NCBI GenBank assembly: GCA_964484765.1
Contig: CAZAGI010000012.1
Location: 70,585-134,584, forward strand
Direction: 5' to 3'
Origin: DSVQ01 sp964484765
GTDB taxonomy: Bacteria > Planctomycetota > Planctomycetia > Planctomycetales > Planctomycetaceae
Length of the DNA stretch: 64,000 nucleotides
Position numbers and translations under genes: made by a program. The notes beneath the pieces are model-generated. The model saw nothing but the letters and a program-made list of their open reading frames with translations. It was not told the origin of the DNA and ran no database searches. The number at the start of each line of letters is the position of its first letter. The stretch's first letter is position 1. Below, piece by piece: positions 27,332-35,547 of this stretch.

Positions 27332-29086
27332 TTACGTCACTTCTTCTTCCACTTCGGGGTCGGCCACGGCGACATGTCCGATTTCCTGGACACGCCACAG
27401 TTCCACACCGAAGACCTTGCCGACTTCCTGCACCAACGGATCAGACGATTCTTCCACCGATCGACGCGCTGAAGGGGCTGCCGGGTTGGGAACCACCACC
27501 GGCGGCGGAGCGACCATACCGGCCGCGACGCTCAACCGAATCCGAATGGGTTCTCCCGTCAGCTCCTCAATCGCAGATTCAATCTGTGAAAGGACTTCCG
27601 GCCGTTGGCAGGCCTTACGTCCCATATCATACCCGGGAGCGAAAGAAAATTCCAGTAGATTCGGTCCAGAAATTGCTGTTGACACGACTTGCTGAAGATA
27701 TGTGCCGATAATATCGCGAAATCTCTCTCTCAATTTCGCGAGAATCTCCGCGCCGCAGTTGGGAGCCCACTCGATAACCGGCTGCGGGCGTTCTACTTCC
27801 GGCGAGACGGCGTTAGCTTCCGGTGGCTCTTCCCTTGGTGTCGAGATATCAGCCGTTTTTTTTTCCGGGCTGCTGAGCGACCGGGCACTCGACGGCATAG
27901 CCGGCGCGGCGTTCGAGCGCGCGGGTCCAGCAGAGACTGTAACCACCGCTCCAGACTTCAGTTGCGCGATCAGGTCGTCCAGCCGGTCGAGATCCTTCAG
28001 CAACGAAATCCGGACCAGCGCGAGTTCGGCCAGCGCGCGGCCCATGGTTGTCCGCTGCATTTTCAGCTTCGTTTCCGACAGGATTTCCAACGCTGCGACA
28101 ATCGTCTGCAATCCCCACGCCTGGGCTTGGTTCGCGACTTCGGGCCAACGGTCGGAACTGACCGCAGTGAGATCAATCTCCTGCGAACCCGTTGCGGAGA
28201 CCATTAAGTCGCGGACATAAGCAATCAACTGGTCAAACAGCGGATCGAGTTGTACACCCTCCTGTAATGCCTGGTGAAAGCGTTCGAGGGCCAGATCCCG
28301 CCGTCGGTCAATCAGCGTCTGGGTCAGGTCGATCAAGCGTTCATCAGGAGCGGTTCCCAGCAACCGGTGCACATCGGCAGCAGCGATTTTGTGGGTGCCG
28401 AATGCGAGGAGCTGGTCGAACAGCGATTGGCTGTCCCGCATGGACCCTGCCGCTCGGCGGGCGACCAGTTCCAAGGCAGCCTTCTCGACTTCAAATCCTT
28501 CTGCATCCGCGAGTTGCTGCAATCGTCCCCTGATACTGTCAGTGGCAATTGTGCCGAAATCGAACCGCTGACAACGCGACAGAATTGTGTCGGGGACCTT
28601 GTTCGGCTCCGTCGTGCAGAAGATGAATTTCACCGACGGCGGAGGCTCTTCGAGCGTTTTCAGCAGCGCATTGAACGCTTCCTTCGTCAGCATGTGGACT
28701 TCGTCGACGATGTAGATTTTGTACTTCGACCGCATGGACCGCACATGTACGTTCGCCCGCAATGCCCGGATGTCATCGATCCCGCGGTTCGAGGCCCCGT
28801 CGATTTCCGAAACGTCGACATCCTGCCCCGCCGCAATCCCCTGACAAACTTCACACTGGTTGCACGGCACGGCATCGACGGCGTTCGGGCAATTCAGGGC
28901 TTTGGCGAAGATGCGGGCCATGGACGTTTTGCCGACGCCACGAGCCCCAGTGAAGAGGTAGGCGTGGGCGACACGGCCCTCGTGAATAGCGTTCCGCAGG
29001 GTTTGAGCGATCCGATCTTGACCGACGACCTCGGAAAAAGTCTGCGGACGAAAACGGCGTGCCAGGGCGGTGTAAGCTGGTTCCAT
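27332..29086 (-). CDS. dnaX: DNA polymerase III subunit gamma/tau
   Basis: 584 residues from ATG 29086 (MEPAYTALARRFRPQTFSEVVGQ); the upstream frame to 29227 lacks family similarity. The clamp-loader ATPase has Walker A GARGVGKTSMARIFAKALNC, the zinc module CNQCEVCQGIAAG, Walker B VDEVHMLTKEAFNALLKTLEEPP, and sensor and SRC motifs (FIFCTTEPNKVPDTILSRCQRF). Domain III runs to about residue 385. Codons 408-411 contain nine consecutive A (27856-27864); a -1 shift there reads two codons and then TGA, giving a gamma form of about 412 residues beside the full tau form. The C-terminal 170 residues include the tau-like region LRERFRDIIGTYLQ. First gene of a dnaX-ybaB-recR-rpoN run. Confidence 0.96.
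   Translation of the reverse strand: MEPAYTALARRFRPQTFSEVVGQDRIAQTLRNAIHEGRVAHAYLFTGARGVGKTSMARIFAKALNCPNAVDAVPCNQCEVCQGIAAGQDVDVSEIDGASNRGIDDIRALRANVHVRSMRSKYKIYIVDEVHMLTKEAFNALLKTLEEPPPSVKFIFCTTEPNKVPDTILSRCQRFDFGTIATDSIRGRLQQLADAEGFEVEKAALELVARRAAGSMRDSQSLFDQLLAFGTHKIAAADVHRLLGTAPDERLIDLTQTLIDRRRDLALERFHQALQEGVQLDPLFDQLIAYVRDLMVSATGSQEIDLTAVSSDRWPEVANQAQAWGLQTIVAALEILSETKLKMQRTTMGRALAELALVRISLLKDLDRLDDLIAQLKSGAVVTVSAGPARSNAAPAMPSSARSLSSPEKKTADISTPREEPPEANAVSPEVERPQPVIEWAPNCGAEILAKLRERFRDIIGTYLQQVVSTAISGPNLLEFSFAPGYDMGRKACQRPEVLSQIESAIEELTGEPIRIRLSVAAGMVAPPPVVVPNPAAPSARRSVEESSDPLVQEVGKVFGVELWRVQEIGHVAVADPEVEEEVT
27856..27864 (-). promoter_or_regulatory. A9 slippery tract in dnaX (predicted frameshift or transcriptional slippage site)
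   Basis: On the coding strand the tract reads CCG GAA AAA AAA ACG GCT GAT in frame. Slipping back one base, or adding one A during transcription, gives GAA AAA AAA AAC GGC TGA, so translation stops two codons past the tract. There is no obvious Shine-Dalgarno stimulator upstream, so transcriptional slippage as in Thermus dnaX is at least as likely as ribosomal frameshifting. Confidence 0.7.
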
Positions 29087-29358
29087 GGGTGTGGGCGACT
29101 TTGAACGGGCAAACCGAAAACCTGTGATCCATAGATCATAGCAAGTTGGCTTTCGCGTCGCGTCCGGCGATGTCACCGGGTGAAACGCGATGAAGAAGCA
29201 AATGTGAATTCGTGCATTGGGTTTCATCCGATGTGATCACAACTGCGTTTGCATAGCCAACGGGATCAGGGCCGATTCCGACGTCCCATCGCCCGGTCCA
29301 CGCTCCCGTGGCGGATGGCGGCAGACGATTTCCTCGATTGAGCGCCGTGGGGCCGGCG

Positions 29359-29703
29359 ATGTCCCCCAAATTGACCAAAACTTCAAAGCAACGAAACACT
29401 TGGAGCGGCTATGTTCTCTCGCTGTTCTTGACGGCGGCAGGATTAGTGCTCCTGTTGTGGACGGGCGCTCGGGCCATCCTGTGGGTTTGCCACTTCTGGG
29501 ATGCGCCCATCGACCCCGCATTGCTGACGCTGGAAGCCGTCGCAGGCGGGCTGACTTCGGTGTTCGGGTTCCTGATGCTGGTGCAAGTCAGTCCGTCGGT
29601 TGACGCCGAGGCGACCTCCGTGTGGCTGCTGCCGGATCAACGCGTGTTTCCCGATGAACTCCCGTCGCCCGACCCCAAGGCAGACGCCGACGCGAACCGC
29701 TGA
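29359..29703 (+). CDS. Small two-helix membrane protein, unknown function
   Basis: 114 residues from ATG 29359; the frame opens at 29308 but the upstream part is less protein-like. Two hydrophobic segments are visible, YVLSLFLTAAGLVLLLWTGARAI and a second around EAVAGGLTSVFGFLMLVQVS, joined by a short charged loop (FWDAPIDPAL). The tail is acidic and proline-rich (PDELPSPDPKADAD). I do not recognise a family. It stands divergent from dnaX and 72 bases before the giant pentaheme gene, and could be cotranscribed with it. The 270-base dnaX spacer shows no other feature. Confidence 0.6.
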   Translation: MSPKLTKTSKQRNTWSGYVLSLFLTAAGLVLLLWTGARAILWVCHFWDAPIDPALLTLEAVAGGLTSVFGFLMLVQVSPSVDAEATSVWLLPDQRVFPDELPSPDPKADADANR

Positions 29704-29775
29704 CCCGCGACTCCGCTACCTCGGGATGTTACAACGGTGTGGTCCAAAACACCGTGAACATCTTGAGGAGCGGAC

Positions 29776-32700
29776 ATGATGCGGAAGCGATGTTGGCAAT
29801 GGGTGTTGATCAGCGGACTGGTGGTCCACATGCACGGTTTTCCGCTCTCGGCGGCAGAACCGGCAAAGACCGCCGTGGAACCATTCCAGGCGGACAATCT
29901 CGTCGCGTGGTGCATCGTCCCGTTTGATGCAAAAAAGCGCGGGCCGAAAGAGCGCGTCGAGATGCTCGCCAAACTTGGCTTCAAGAAATATGCCTACGAC
30001 TGGCGGGCCGAGCACTTGCCCACGTTCAGCGATGAGCTCGACCTGCTGAAACAGCACGACATCGAACTCACCGGCCTGTGGTTCCCCACGGCGATGAACG
30101 ACGAAGCCCGCACGCTGCTGCGGGAACTGAAATCACACCACGTCAAAACGCAGTTATGGGTGACCGGCGGTGGTGGACCGACTGCGAATGCCGAGGAACA
30201 ACGCCAGCGCGTCGCCGCCGAAGTGCAGCGGCTCCGCCCGATTGCCGAAGCGGCCGCGGACGCCGATTGCACAGTCGCCCTCTACAACCACGGCGGCTGG
30301 TTCGGTGAACCGGAGAACCAGCTGGAGATCATCGCGGCGATGAAGCTTCCCAACGTGGGCATCGTCTACAACCAGCATCACGGACACGATCATGTGGACC
30401 GGTTCGCCGCACTCCTCAAGCAGATGCAGCCGCATCTGCTCGCCCTCAATCTCAACGGGATGATCCCGAAGGGCGATCAGATCGGGCAGAAAATCATGCC
30501 GCTGGGGACCGGCTCGCTCGATCTCAAACTGCTGAAGATCGTGAAAGAGAGTGGCTATCATGGACCAATCGGCATTCTCGGCCACACGCAGGATGATGCC
30601 GAGGAACGGTTAAGCGACAACCTCGATGGCCTCGCATGGCTGTTGCCGCAACTCGCCGGGAAGGCCGCCGCGCCGCTGCCGAAGTTTCGCACTTTCACCC
30701 CGCCCAAGCCGCCCGGTGAAGCACGCCTGGTTCCGGGCAAGTTTGGCAAAGCATTGGAAGCCCGCAGCGGTGGCATGCATCTCGATGGTCAACCCGCCTT
30801 CCGTGATGCCCCGCTGACACTCGAGTTGTGGGCCAAACTCCCCGATCGCGGGCCGTACAACATTCTGGTCGCGAATGAACTGAAATCGTCCGGCACGCAT
30901 TGGGAACTTTTCACGATGGCGGGGACCGGCAATCTCACGGTCTATCTGCCGGGACATCAGCCCGATCACGTCAACAGCACCGCGAACATCTGCGACGACC
31001 AATGGCACGCCCTTGCCATGATCTACGAGCCAGCGCGCATCCGGTTGTTCGTGGATGGCAAGCCAGTCGCCGATCAGAAAATCGAACGCCGGCCCGATCG
31101 TCCCTCGCAACCCGGCGGTTTCGCGATTGGTGAATTGGTGGCACGTGAGATCGGGTGCGGCGGCCTCCTTGATGACGTGCGGCTCTCCAAAGGTGTGCGG
31201 GAGATCACGGCGGCTCCCGCCGGACCGCTGACCAAAGATGAGCAGACGATCCAGCTCTGGCCGTTCGACGACGAAAAAGCGTTACCGAAGGTGACCGTCA
31301 AGCCCGCAAAGCAGCCGGGAAGTCATTGGGGCAAAGACGCCGTCGGCTTCGACTGGACCGAAGGCGATTCCGTGGACGGCCGCTGGAATCTCACCAATGT
31401 CGGGCCATTTCTGGCGAGCAATCTCTTCCTGCACCAACTGCCACCGGTTCGCAAGGCGCTGTCGATGCGCGTCGGCGAGCAACAGGAAGCCACCGTCTGC
31501 TTCGATACCGAAAACCTGCAATGGCGGGCCGCATGGTCCGGTGGCTTTCTGCAGTTCGATCCCGCGCGGTACGGCCTCATCAGCGCTCCGCGGCTGCATG
31601 GCGACTTGCTGTTCGCCACCGGCAATCATCCCGGCTGGTCGATCGTCGGCAGTGCCGAAGCCGCACCGTTGCAATACAAGGCGATGCATCAACAGGGACA
31701 AAAACTGTCGGTATCGTATACCGTCGGCGGGTTCCCAATTCGCGAACGCCCGAGTTATCACCGCGTTGGCGATGTCGGGTTATTTCGCCGGCAGATTTCG
31801 GTCGGAGCCGCGCCGGTCGAGATGGTACTGCAGTGGGGCACGCTCGGCACCAACGCTCGCATCGAACAGCACGACGGCCAGGACCTGCTCGTTTGCCAAC
31901 GAAGAGAGCAGACCCTCGCCGCCGCGCTGTTCGGACCGAAAGGCGTTCGCTGGACGATCGGCACGGACCATGCGGTATCGGTGCACATCTCGCCTGCCAA
32001 GGCCGCGCGAGAATTCGAAGTCCGCCTCGGCATCGCGCATGCCCCTCAACGAGACGCGTTGTGGACTGCTCTCCGCAGCGAATTGCCTGCGGACGATCCC
32101 GCGACATGGGATCAACCCGCGGGAACGTTGTGGCCGGAAGAGATTATCACCCAGGGACAACGCGGGGCTGGTGATGCCGCGTATGTTCTCGATACCCTCA
32201 CGCTCCCCACCGAGAACCCGTATCGCGCCTTGATGTTCGTGGGCGGTCACGATTTCTTTGCGAACGGGGACATCGCTCTCTGTACGGCCCACGGTGATGT
32301 CTGGCGCGTCTCCGGTGTCGATGGCACGCTCCAGAAACTCGTCTGGAAGCGCTATGCCACCGGGTTGTTTCAACCGCTCGGGCTGAAAATCGTTGACGAC
32401 CAGATCTACGTGCTGGGACGTGATCAGATCACCCGGCTCATCGACAAAAACGGTGATGATGCTGCGGATGTCTATGAGTGCTTCTGCAACCAGTACGAGT
32501 CATCGCCCGGCGGGCATGACTACGTCACTTGTCTCGAGCGCGATTCGCACGGCAACTGGTATCTCGCGCATGCCAATCAAGGTGTGGTGAAGATCAGCCC
32601 CGATGGCCGCCAGGTGGAATCGATTGCCACGGGACTGCGGAACCCGAACGGCCTTGGTGTCGGTGGCAGTGACATCATCACCGCCGCCCCGCAGGAAGGG

Positions 32701-35457
32701 GAGTGGACTCCGGCATCAGCGATTTTTGAAGTCCATCCCGCCGACCACTTTGGTTACAAGGGTCCCAAAATTACCGAGAAACGTCCGCTCGGTTACGATC
32801 CGCCGTTGTGCTGGATTCCGCGGCGAGTGGACAACTCGTGCGGTGGCCAATGCTGGGCCGACACCCGGGAATGGGGACCGCTGTCGGGATTGATGCTGCA
32901 CTTCTCGTTCGGCCAATGCACCATGTTGCCGGTCCTGCGGGAAGTCGTCGACGGGGTCGCCCAAGGTGCGGCGATGGAGTGGCCGTTGTCGTTCGAATCC
33001 GGCGTGATGCGCGGCCGTTTCAGCCCTCGTGATGGGCAACTTTATGTCAGCGGACTAAAGGGCTGGGTCTCGTCGGCGGTGAACGACGGCTGCCTGCAGC
33101 GCGTCCGCTACACCGGGAAACCCGTGCTGACTGCGGTGGCGATGAAGTCCTATCGCAATGGACTCGCGCTGACGTTCTCATCACCGCTATCGAAAGACCA
33201 GGTGGAAGACGCCGGGCGCTATCGCGTGCAGCGCTGGGATTACCGCTATGGTGCAGAGTACGGTTCCGAAGAATATCGCGATGTGAAGAAAGGCGTCGTC
33301 GGCCGTGACGATGTCGATGTGCTTTCCGCAACCCTCCTCGACGACGGTAAAACGCTGTTCCTCGAAATGGACGACTTCCGCCCGGCAATGCAATACGCCA
33401 TCACCGGCCAGGTTGCAGATGCGTCGGGACAATCCGCATCTCTCGCGCTTTACCCCACGATTCACCGCACGCATGCGGAGTCCATCGACGAAGCAAGGCT
33501 TGTCCGCAAGTCCGCACCGGGAGCGCTTGATCCATCCACGCGGCAACGGTTGAAAACCGGGCTGACGTGGACCGTAAGCCGAGGAGACCAGCAAGATGCT
33601 CGAGTCTCCCGGTTGGCGGCTTGGGAAGTTTCACGCAGCGAACCCCCAACGTCACGCCTCGCATCGGGTCCGTGGAGCGGACAACTCACAGGTTGGTTGC
33701 AAATCAACGACCGCGGCACGTTTCAGTTTCGCAGCGAAGGCGACGGTGCGAAAACATTGATGCTCGATGGTCGGCCGATCTCGTTCGATCCCGATGACGG
33801 CTGGAGCACGCCGATCACCCTCGGCCGCGGTTTTTTTCCCATCGTCCTGACGCTCGCCAGCCAACCCGACGGAACCTCCGCCGGGCGGTTGCTGTGGCAG
33901 AGCGAGACCTTTGCCGCGGAACCGCTGCCACCGACAGTGTTGTGGCATGATCCGCAACAACCGCTGTTGAAGCCGTCAACAGAATGGCGACAGGGCCGGG
34001 CCTTGTTTGAAGACCATCGCTGTGGACGATGTCACGCTTCATCGAAGGAATTACGTGGCGCCGATGCCCCCGACCTGCGCGACCTCGGGGGGCGGGTCAA
34101 TCGGTACTATGTCTTTCAACACATAATGAATCCCCAGGCTCTCCGCGGCACCGGAGAGATGCCCCGACTGCTCGCGGACACACCGGAAGGCCGCAAGGTC
34201 GCGGCGAACATCACGAAGTTCCTCTGCGGCGATACGGACATCAGGATGGGCGGTCAAATGGGCAATACCGCCCCGGACAGGGCGCTTTTTGAAGATTTGG
34301 GATGCGTTGCGTGCCATCGCTGGACACCACCCGACGTCGCTGATCCCTATCAGCGGGTTTCGTTGTATTTCACAACCCATAAATTTTCTGGAAAAAGTTT
34401 GCACGACTTCCTGAAACAGCCGCAGCAGCACTATCCCGCGTCACGAATGCCCGCCTTCCGGTTGACGGACGACGAAGTCACTTCGCTGATCCGTGCGATA
34501 AGGTCCCTCTCCGATTTTCGTGCTTCGATTGATGTCCCTATACTTCTACTTCTCGGCGCGGACCGGACAGCGGGCGAGCGACAGTTTACGGAACTGCGAT
34601 GTGCCGCTTGTCATGCTGGGCCGAAATCCGAGACGCCTTCCATTCCCGTCGTTCCGATTCAGCAGTTGACCGCGGGCTGTCTCGCCGAGGATCCGACCAA
34701 CCTGCGTTCCCCCCGCTTCCCGTTTTCGGCCGCGGATCGACAGGCGTTGCACGCATTTCTCAGCACCGCAGAGTCAAAGCAGGCCTTGCTTACCAACGCC
34801 GAAGTTGCCGAGCGACAGATCCAGCGACTACGCTGCACGGCGTGCCATCATCGGGACACGATCATCAGTCCGCGCGGAGAGATCATTTCCGAAGAATCCG
34901 ATCGCGGGTTACCGCCGGAGGCGTTGCCGAATCTCACGTTTGCCGGGGAGAAACTGCACGAGCAGGCGATTGCAGACATCGTCGGCGGGAAGGTGAAAGA
35001 ACCGCAGCGGACATGGTTGAAAGCGCGGATGCCCGCGTTTCCGTTTTATGCGGACGCGATTGCCAAAGGACTGGCCGCACAGCATGGGGTTGCGGCGACA
35101 CAGCACGAAGCACCCCTGGTCGCGATCACGGAGGACGTGCTCGAGACCGGGCGTAAGTTAACCCTCACGCAGGGCGGGCTCGATTGCCGTCAATGTCACG
35201 GCATCGGTGGACAACTCGCCGCGGGCGATGACAAGACCCAACTCGCGCGGGGCATTGACTTCCGCGCCGTGAAGCAACGCGTCCGTTATGACTTCTATCG
35301 CCGGTTCGTGCTCGATCCGCCGCGGTACGACATCGGCACGCGGATGCCGAAGTTCGTCACCGACGGCCGCATTACGAAGGTGAGCCACATCTACGACGGC
35401 GACGCCCGGCAGCAGTTCGATGCGATCTGGCTGTATCTGCAGTCGCTGAAAGAATGA
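29776..35457 (+). CDS. Giant secreted TIM-barrel/LamG/propeller protein with five c-type heme sites
   Basis: 1893 residues from ATG 29776, five bases after GAGGAG. Order of parts: signal peptide (1-28); a sugar-phosphate-isomerase-like TIM barrel, about 38-290 (KLGFKKYAYDWR, VALYNHGGWFGEPENQ, YNQHHGHDHVDRF); a LamG-like lectin fold, about 315-490 (IRLFVDGKPVADQKI, GLLDDVRLSKG); an unassigned beta domain; an NHL/sorbosone-dehydrogenase-like propeller, about 815-1110 (NGLGVGGSDIITAAPQEGEW, DHFGYKG); an Ig-like then a PA14-like beta domain; and a C-terminal cytochrome region with CxxCH at residues 1416, 1510, 1609, 1687 and 1804, each domain having candidate distal methionines (e.g. RMPAF, RMPKF). 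It should be periplasmic and could couple oxidation of a carbohydrate to electron transfer (inference). Confidence 0.85.
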   Translation: MMRKRCWQWVLISGLVVHMHGFPLSAAEPAKTAVEPFQADNLVAWCIVPFDAKKRGPKERVEMLAKLGFKKYAYDWRAEHLPTFSDELDLLKQHDIELTGLWFPTAMNDEARTLLRELKSHHVKTQLWVTGGGGPTANAEEQRQRVAAEVQRLRPIAEAAADADCTVALYNHGGWFGEPENQLEIIAAMKLPNVGIVYNQHHGHDHVDRFAALLKQMQPHLLALNLNGMIPKGDQIGQKIMPLGTGSLDLKLLKIVKESGYHGPIGILGHTQDDAEERLSDNLDGLAWLLPQLAGKAAAPLPKFRTFTPPKPPGEARLVPGKFGKALEARSGGMHLDGQPAFRDAPLTLELWAKLPDRGPYNILVANELKSSGTHWELFTMAGTGNLTVYLPGHQPDHVNSTANICDDQWHALAMIYEPARIRLFVDGKPVADQKIERRPDRPSQPGGFAIGELVAREIGCGGLLDDVRLSKGVREITAAPAGPLTKDEQTIQLWPFDDEKALPKVTVKPAKQPGSHWGKDAVGFDWTEGDSVDGRWNLTNVGPFLASNLFLHQLPPVRKALSMRVGEQQEATVCFDTENLQWRAAWSGGFLQFDPARYGLISAPRLHGDLLFATGNHPGWSIVGSAEAAPLQYKAMHQQGQKLSVSYTVGGFPIRERPSYHRVGDVGLFRRQISVGAAPVEMVLQWGTLGTNARIEQHDGQDLLVCQRREQTLAAALFGPKGVRWTIGTDHAVSVHISPAKAAREFEVRLGIAHAPQRDALWTALRSELPADDPATWDQPAGTLWPEEIITQGQRGAGDAAYVLDTLTLPTENPYRALMFVGGHDFFANGDIALCTAHGDVWRVSGVDGTLQKLVWKRYATGLFQPLGLKIVDDQIYVLGRDQITRLIDKNGDDAADVYECFCNQYESSPGGHDYVTCLERDSHGNWYLAHANQGVVKISPDGRQVESIATGLRNPNGLGVGGSDIITAAPQEGEWTPASAIFEVHPADHFGYKGPKITEKRPLGYDPPLCWIPRRVDNSCGGQCWADTREWGPLSGLMLHFSFGQCTMLPVLREVVDGVAQGAAMEWPLSFESGVMRGRFSPRDGQLYVSGLKGWVSSAVNDGCLQRVRYTGKPVLTAVAMKSYRNGLALTFSSPLSKDQVEDAGRYRVQRWDYRYGAEYGSEEYRDVKKGVVGRDDVDVLSATLLDDGKTLFLEMDDFRPAMQYAITGQVADASGQSASLALYPTIHRTHAESIDEARLVRKSAPGALDPSTRQRLKTGLTWTVSRGDQQDARVSRLAAWEVSRSEPPTSRLASGPWSGQLTGWLQINDRGTFQFRSEGDGAKTLMLDGRPISFDPDDGWSTPITLGRGFFPIVLTLASQPDGTSAGRLLWQSETFAAEPLPPTVLWHDPQQPLLKPSTEWRQGRALFEDHRCGRCHASSKELRGADAPDLRDLGGRVNRYYVFQHIMNPQALRGTGEMPRLLADTPEGRKVAANITKFLCGDTDIRMGGQMGNTAPDRALFEDLGCVACHRWTPPDVADPYQRVSLYFTTHKFSGKSLHDFLKQPQQHYPASRMPAFRLTDDEVTSLIRAIRSLSDFRASIDVPILLLLGADRTAGERQFTELRCAACHAGPKSETPSIPVVPIQQLTAGCLAEDPTNLRSPRFPFSAADRQALHAFLSTAESKQALLTNAEVAERQIQRLRCTACHHRDTIISPRGEIISEESDRGLPPEALPNLTFAGEKLHEQAIADIVGGKVKEPQRTWLKARMPAFPFYADAIAKGLAAQHGVAATQHEAPLVAITEDVLETGRKLTLTQGGLDCRQCHGIGGQLAAGDDKTQLARGIDFRAVKQRVRYDFYRRFVLDPPRYDIGTRMPKFVTDGRITKVSHIYDGDARQQFDAIWLYLQSLKE

Positions 35458-35463
35458 TGGGGA

Positions 35464-35541
35464 GTCAGTTGTCCGTGGTCAGTTGTCAGTAGGAGCCAGA
35501 TTCTTTTCTTATCGACTGACAACGGACCACTGACAACTGAC
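35464..35541. repeat. 27-base inverted repeat between convergent genes
   Basis: Arms 35464-35490 (GTCAGTTGTCCGTGGTCAGT...) and 35515-35541 are complementary at 25 of 27 positions with a 24-base A/T-richer loop. Each arm is itself built of GTCAGTTGTC-like units, the kind of short repeat found between genes in planctomycetes and cyanobacteria. It begins six bases after the giant cytochrome stop and ends six bases before the ABC-F stop, so it likely terminates both transcripts. Confidence 0.78.
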
Positions 35542-35547
35542 AAATTC

